Source of the DNA: Herbaspirillum sp. AP02 | GTDB taxonomy: Bacteria; Pseudomonadota; Gammaproteobacteria; Burkholderiales; Burkholderiaceae_D | Assembly: GCF_015767275.1 (NCBI RefSeq) | Contig: NZ_JADWMY010000008.1 | Location: 124,001 to 188,000 of the forward strand | Direction: 5' to 3' | Length of the DNA: 64,000 nt | Shown here: positions 60,851-64,000 of the stretch, in pieces | Layout of the letters: each line of letters starts with the position of its first letter | How positions within the stretch are numbered: the stretch's first letter is position 1 | Made by a program: the position numbers and the translations under genes | Notes under the pieces: generated by a model | The model's database searches: none | What the model was told of the DNA's origin: nothing | Seen by the model: the letters and a program-made list of their open reading frames with translations, nothing else

Positions 60851-62476
60851 ATGTCAGACAAAACAATAATGCTGCTTCACACCACCTCCGGGCCTGGCGC
60901 GGGACCATCGTCCCCGACCAGCACCGCACGATCGACCTGGTGGCGCCGTCTGGCCGCGCCCGCAACCCTCGCCGGTCTGCTGGCGCTGGCCTTGCCGCAA
61001 GCCGCCCTGGCCTTCGATTTCAATACCGTTGCCGCACGCGCCAAGGCGCTGGCCGGCAAGTCCTACAAGAAACCCGCCGATGACCTGCCCAAGTCGCTCA
61101 AGGACCTGAGCTACGAGCAGGCCAGCCAGATCTACTTCCGCGACGACAAGTCATGGTGGCGTGCCCAGAAGCTGCCTTTCGAGCTGTCCTTCATCCACCT
61201 CGGCGCCAGCTATACCGAACCGGTCAAGGTCAATGAAGTGGTCGGCGACGCCGTGCGCGAGATCCATTTCAATCCGGCCTTGTTCGACTACAACGCCAGC
61301 CGCGGCGTCGATCCACGTACCCTGCGCAATATCGGCTTTGCCGGTTTCCGCATCCGCTTCCCGCTGAATTCGCCCAAGGTCAAGGATGACGTGCTGACCT
61401 TCCACGGCGCCAGCTACTTCCGCGCCATGGGCCGCGGCCAGAGCTATGGCCTGTCGGCGCGTGGCCTGGCGATCGATACGGCACTCTATTCGGGGGAGGA
61501 ATTCCCGCGCTTCACCGAGTTCTGGCTGGAACGTCCCTCGGGCGACGCCAAGGAACTGGTGATCTATGCGTTGCTCGATTCGCCCCGCGCCACCGGTGCC
61601 TACCGCTTCGTGCTCAAGCCGGGCGTCGATACCGTGATGGACGTCAAGGCCCAGCTCTACCTGCGCAGCAACGTCACCAAGCTGGGCATTGCCCCGCTGA
61701 CCAGCATGTTCCTGTTCGGCGAGAACCAGCCTGGCCCGTCCGACGACTTCCGTCCGGAAGTGCATGACTCGGACGGCCTGTCGATGCAGTCCGGCACCGG
61801 TGAATGGTTGTGGCGTCCGCTGGTGAACCCCAAGCGGCTGCTGGTGACGTCCTTCTCCTTCGACAATCCGCTGGGCTTTGGTCTGATGCAGCGTGATCGC
61901 AGCTTCTCGCACTACGAAGACCTGGACTACAACTACCAGGCCCGCCCCAGCGCCTGGGTCGAGCCCAAGGGCAAGTGGGGTTCGGGCCGGGTGGAACTGG
62001 TGCAGATTCCCACGCCTGACGAGACCAACGACAACATCGTGGCCTATTGGATTCCCAACACGCTGCCCAAGCCGGGCCAGCCGTTCAATGTGGAATACCG
62101 CCTGTCCTGGCAGAAGGACAATGAAAAGCGTCCGCCGCTGGCCTATGTCACGCAGACCCTGTTCGGTCACGGTTATCGGCCCAAGCAGGAAGCCAAGGCC
62201 GACGAGGTACAGCAACTGGCCATCGATTTCGATGGTGGCAGTCTCAAGAAGCTGCCGGCCAATGCCCGCGTGGAAGGCGTGATCGAGGCCGATGCCAACG
62301 GCAAGCTGGCCAGCGTGACGACCCGCAAGAATGAAATGACCGGCGGCTGGCGCGTGGAAGTCAAGCTGCGCCGGCTGGAAGAAAACAAGCCCGTCGAGCT
62401 GCGCGGTTTCCTGCGCAATGCCAATGGCGGCACAACCTTGTCTGAAACGTGGAGCTACATATTACCCCCCAACTAA
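60851..62476 (+). CDS. opgG: Periplasmic glucan biosynthesis protein G
   Basis: The protein has 541 residues. The signal sequence, with a long N-terminal region, ends at QAALA/FDF near residue 54 ([17 protein letters not shown]). The mature OpgG fold follows: [57 protein letters not shown] and [20 protein letters not shown]. OpgG is needed to make and branch osmoregulated periplasmic glucans. The gene overlaps opgH by 28 bases, so they form one operon. Confidence 0.95.
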   Translation: MSDKTIMLLHTTSGPGAGPSSPTSTARSTWWRRLAAPATLAGLLALALPQAALAFDFNTVAARAKALAGKSYKKPADDLPKSLKDLSYEQASQIYFRDDKSWWRAQKLPFELSFIHLGASYTEPVKVNEVVGDAVREIHFNPALFDYNASRGVDPRTLRNIGFAGFRIRFPLNSPKVKDDVLTFHGASYFRAMGRGQSYGLSARGLAIDTALYSGEEFPRFTEFWLERPSGDAKELVIYALLDSPRATGAYRFVLKPGVDTVMDVKAQLYLRSNVTKLGIAPLTSMFLFGENQPGPSDDFRPEVHDSDGLSMQSGTGEWLWRPLVNPKRLLVTSFSFDNPLGFGLMQRDRSFSHYEDLDYNYQARPSAWVEPKGKWGSGRVELVQIPTPDETNDNIVAYWIPNTLPKPGQPFNVEYRLSWQKDNEKRPPLAYVTQTLFGHGYRPKQEAKADEVQQLAIDFDGGSLKKLPANARVEGVIEADANGKLASVTTRKNEMTGGWRVEVKLRRLEENKPVELRGFLRNANGGTTLSETWSYILPPN

Positions 62477-64000
62477 GGCAGACTTCGGCAGCCTCGCAGG
62501 CGCTCGAGGATTACCTCGCGCGCCTGCCGCTGTCGCCTGAACAACGCCACGACCTGGCGGCGCGGGCGGGTGCGATCGGCTCCGGTGATCCGGTGGCTGA
62601 CCTGCACCGCGTGCTGGCCGAGGCTTCCGGGCGCGATGTGCAACTTGTTGCAGCCGCTGCACAGGCATCGGTGGATGCACGCTTGCGCCTGATGTATCCG
62701 CAGACCGATACCACTGACGATACCCACGTCGGCGGCGCTGTGCCGCCCATCGACGAGGCGCGCGGCCAGCCGCGCATTCCGGTCGGACCGCCCATGCACC
62801 GCAGGTCCATGGTGCCGCGTCCCTGGGGTGAGCTCAATCCGTTTTCGCGCTGGGTGGAGGAAGAAAACCGCCGGCTGGAGCGTCGCCCCAGCCGCTGGCG
62901 TCGCGCCCGCAAGGGCCGCGCCAAGGTGGCCGAGCCGGTGCCGGCAGCGGTGGATGACGAACCGCGTTACATCGAAGATCATCTGGACCAATCCGAGGCA
63001 CCCGATCCCAAGGGCCACTGGCAGCACACCGGCAACGTACGCCGCATCACGCTGCTGGTGCTGATGGTGCTGCAGACCTCGATGGCCACCTATTTCATGA
63101 GCGACGTGCTGCCCTACCACGGTACCAAGCCGCTGGAGATGGTGGTGCTGTTCCTGTTCGGTCTGTTGTTCCTGTGGGTATCGGCCGGCTTCTGGACGGC
63201 CATGACCGGCTTCCTGGTGCTCATGCGCGGAGACGACAAATACCTGATCTCGCACGAGAAGGCCGGCAACACCGAGATTGCGAAAGAAGCGCGCACCGCC
63301 ATCGTCATGCCCATCTGCAACGAGGATGTGGCACGCGTCTTTGCCGGCCTGCGGGCGACCTACGAGTCGCTGGAGCGCACTGGCCAGATCGCGCATTTCG
63401 ATTTCTTCATCCTCTCCGACAGCGGCGAAGCCGACATCTGCGCGGCCGAAACCGCTGCGTGGAATCGCCTGTGCCGCGAGACCGGTGGTTTCGGGCGCAT
63501 CTTCTATCGCCACCGGCGCCGCCGCGTCAAGCGCAAGAGCGGCAACCTGGATGACTTCTGCCGTCGCTGGGGCGCCGATTACCGCTACATGGTGGTGCTG
63601 GACGCCGACAGCGTCATGACCGGCGAATGCCTGACCAAGCTGACCCGCCTGATGGAAGCCCATCCTGGCGCCGGCATCATCCAGACCGCGCCGCGCGCGG
63701 CCGGACGCGACACCCTGTATGCCCGCATCCAGCAGTTCTCGACCCGCGTCTATGGTCCGCTGTTCACTGCCGGCCTGCATTACTGGCAACTGGGCGAATC
63801 GCACTTCTGGGGCCACAACGCCATCATCCGTCTGCAGCCCTTCATGAAGTACTGCGCGCTGGCGCCGCTGCCGGGCAAGGGTAACCTGTCCGGGCCGATC
63901 ATGTCGCACGACTTCGTCGAGGCCTCACTGATGCGGCGCGCCGGCTGGTCGGTGTGGATCGCCTACGACCTCGACGGCAGCTACGAGGAAATGCCGCCCA
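62449..64000 (+). CDS. opgH: Glucan biosynthesis glucosyltransferase H (cut by window end)
   Basis: The frame can start only at GTG 62449, since a TGA lies two codons before it; it begins [21 protein letters not shown] long cytoplasmic N-terminal part is followed by two membrane helices ([20 protein letters not shown] and [18 protein letters not shown]) and then the family-2 glycosyltransferase domain with [44 protein letters not shown] and the [16 protein letters not shown] acceptor region. It polymerises glucose from UDP-glucose and moves the chain to the periplasm. About 517 codons are inside the window; the QxxRW motif and remaining helices lie beyond it. Confidence 0.95.
   Translation, partial: MELHITPQLRQTSAASQALEDYLARLPLSPEQRHDLAARAGAIGSGDPVADLHRVLAEASGRDVQLVAAAAQASVDARLRLMYPQTDTTDDTHVGGAVPPIDEARGQPRIPVGPPMHRRSMVPRPWGELNPFSRWVEEENRRLERRPSRWRRARKGRAKVAEPVPAAVDDEPRYIEDHLDQSEAPDPKGHWQHTGNVRRITLLVLMVLQTSMATYFMSDVLPYHGTKPLEMVVLFLFGLLFLWVSAGFWTAMTGFLVLMRGDDKYLISHEKAGNTEIAKEARTAIVMPICNEDVARVFAGLRATYESLERTGQIAHFDFFILSDSGEADICAAETAAWNRLCRETGGFGRIFYRHRRRRVKRKSGNLDDFCRRWGADYRYMVVLDADSVMTGECLTKLTRLMEAHPGAGIIQTAPRAAGRDTLYARIQQFSTRVYGPLFTAGLHYWQLGESHFWGHNAIIRLQPFMKYCALAPLPGKGNLSGPIMSHDFVEASLMRRAGWSVWIAYDLDGSYEEMPP

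Overview
The window reads as a high-GC betaproteobacterial chromosome, most like a member of the Oxalobacteraceae (Herbaspirillum or a close relative). The grounds are the gene families, the codon use and the gene order (argA next to hrpA, hrpA next to dcd, opgG-opgH). The genus is inferred from content; no search was run. Most of the window is ordinary chromosome with about 50 believable protein genes, one tRNA-Thr(CGU) and several clear terminators. It is interrupted by a few accessory or decayed stretches.

Layout. 0-4.6 kb: end of a LacI-type regulator, a small secreted protein, a family-3 solute-binding protein, and a chemoreceptor next to a small AraC regulator. 4.6-8.5 kb: a DUF3297 protein, a haem-oxygenase-like diiron protein, two tiny genes, an SRAP (YedK/HMCES) protein and an autotransporter remnant. 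8.5-19 kb: a chain of regulator/enzyme pairs (LysR with old yellow enzyme, TetR with glutathione transferase, AraC with acyl-CoA dehydrogenase), plus two LysE exporters, a secreted metallo-beta-lactamase-fold protein and an outer-membrane protein. 19-22.6 kb: a scrapyard of mobile DNA (IS3 transposase, phage terminase and IS21 istA remnants) around an intact TetR-MFS pair.

23-35 kb: a two-component system diverges from dsbD, a TlpA-like gene and dsbG. These are followed in the same direction by a thiosulfate dehydrogenase pair (tsdB-tsdA), a periplasmic DsrE protein, a SoxB-like phosphoesterase-fold protein and a chemoreceptor. This looks like a periplasmic thiol and inorganic-sulfur redox unit. 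The sensor kinase has a lone periplasmic-domain cysteine at residue 82. The divergent promoter carries a 47-bp tandem duplication containing a long palindrome.

35-51 kb: tRNA-Thr, a membrane protein, a small Rho-N-like protein, a branched-chain amino acid binding protein with an Lrp regulator, a monovalent cation:proton antiporter, rpiA, an M16 peptidase, yggX, argA and hrpA. 51-54.4 kb: an AT-richer cassette on the minus strand sits between the complete hrpA and a second, decayed hrpA 3' end. It encodes an outer-membrane barrel, a Sec-exported precursor with an internal double-glycine-type leader, a small membrane protein and a periplasmic C39 peptidase. This is the best candidate for a poorly described system here. 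54.4-64 kb: dcd, a LysR regulator diverging from a two-gene chromate transporter, an Orn/Lys/Arg decarboxylase, folA, and opgG with the first two thirds of opgH (cut by the window end).
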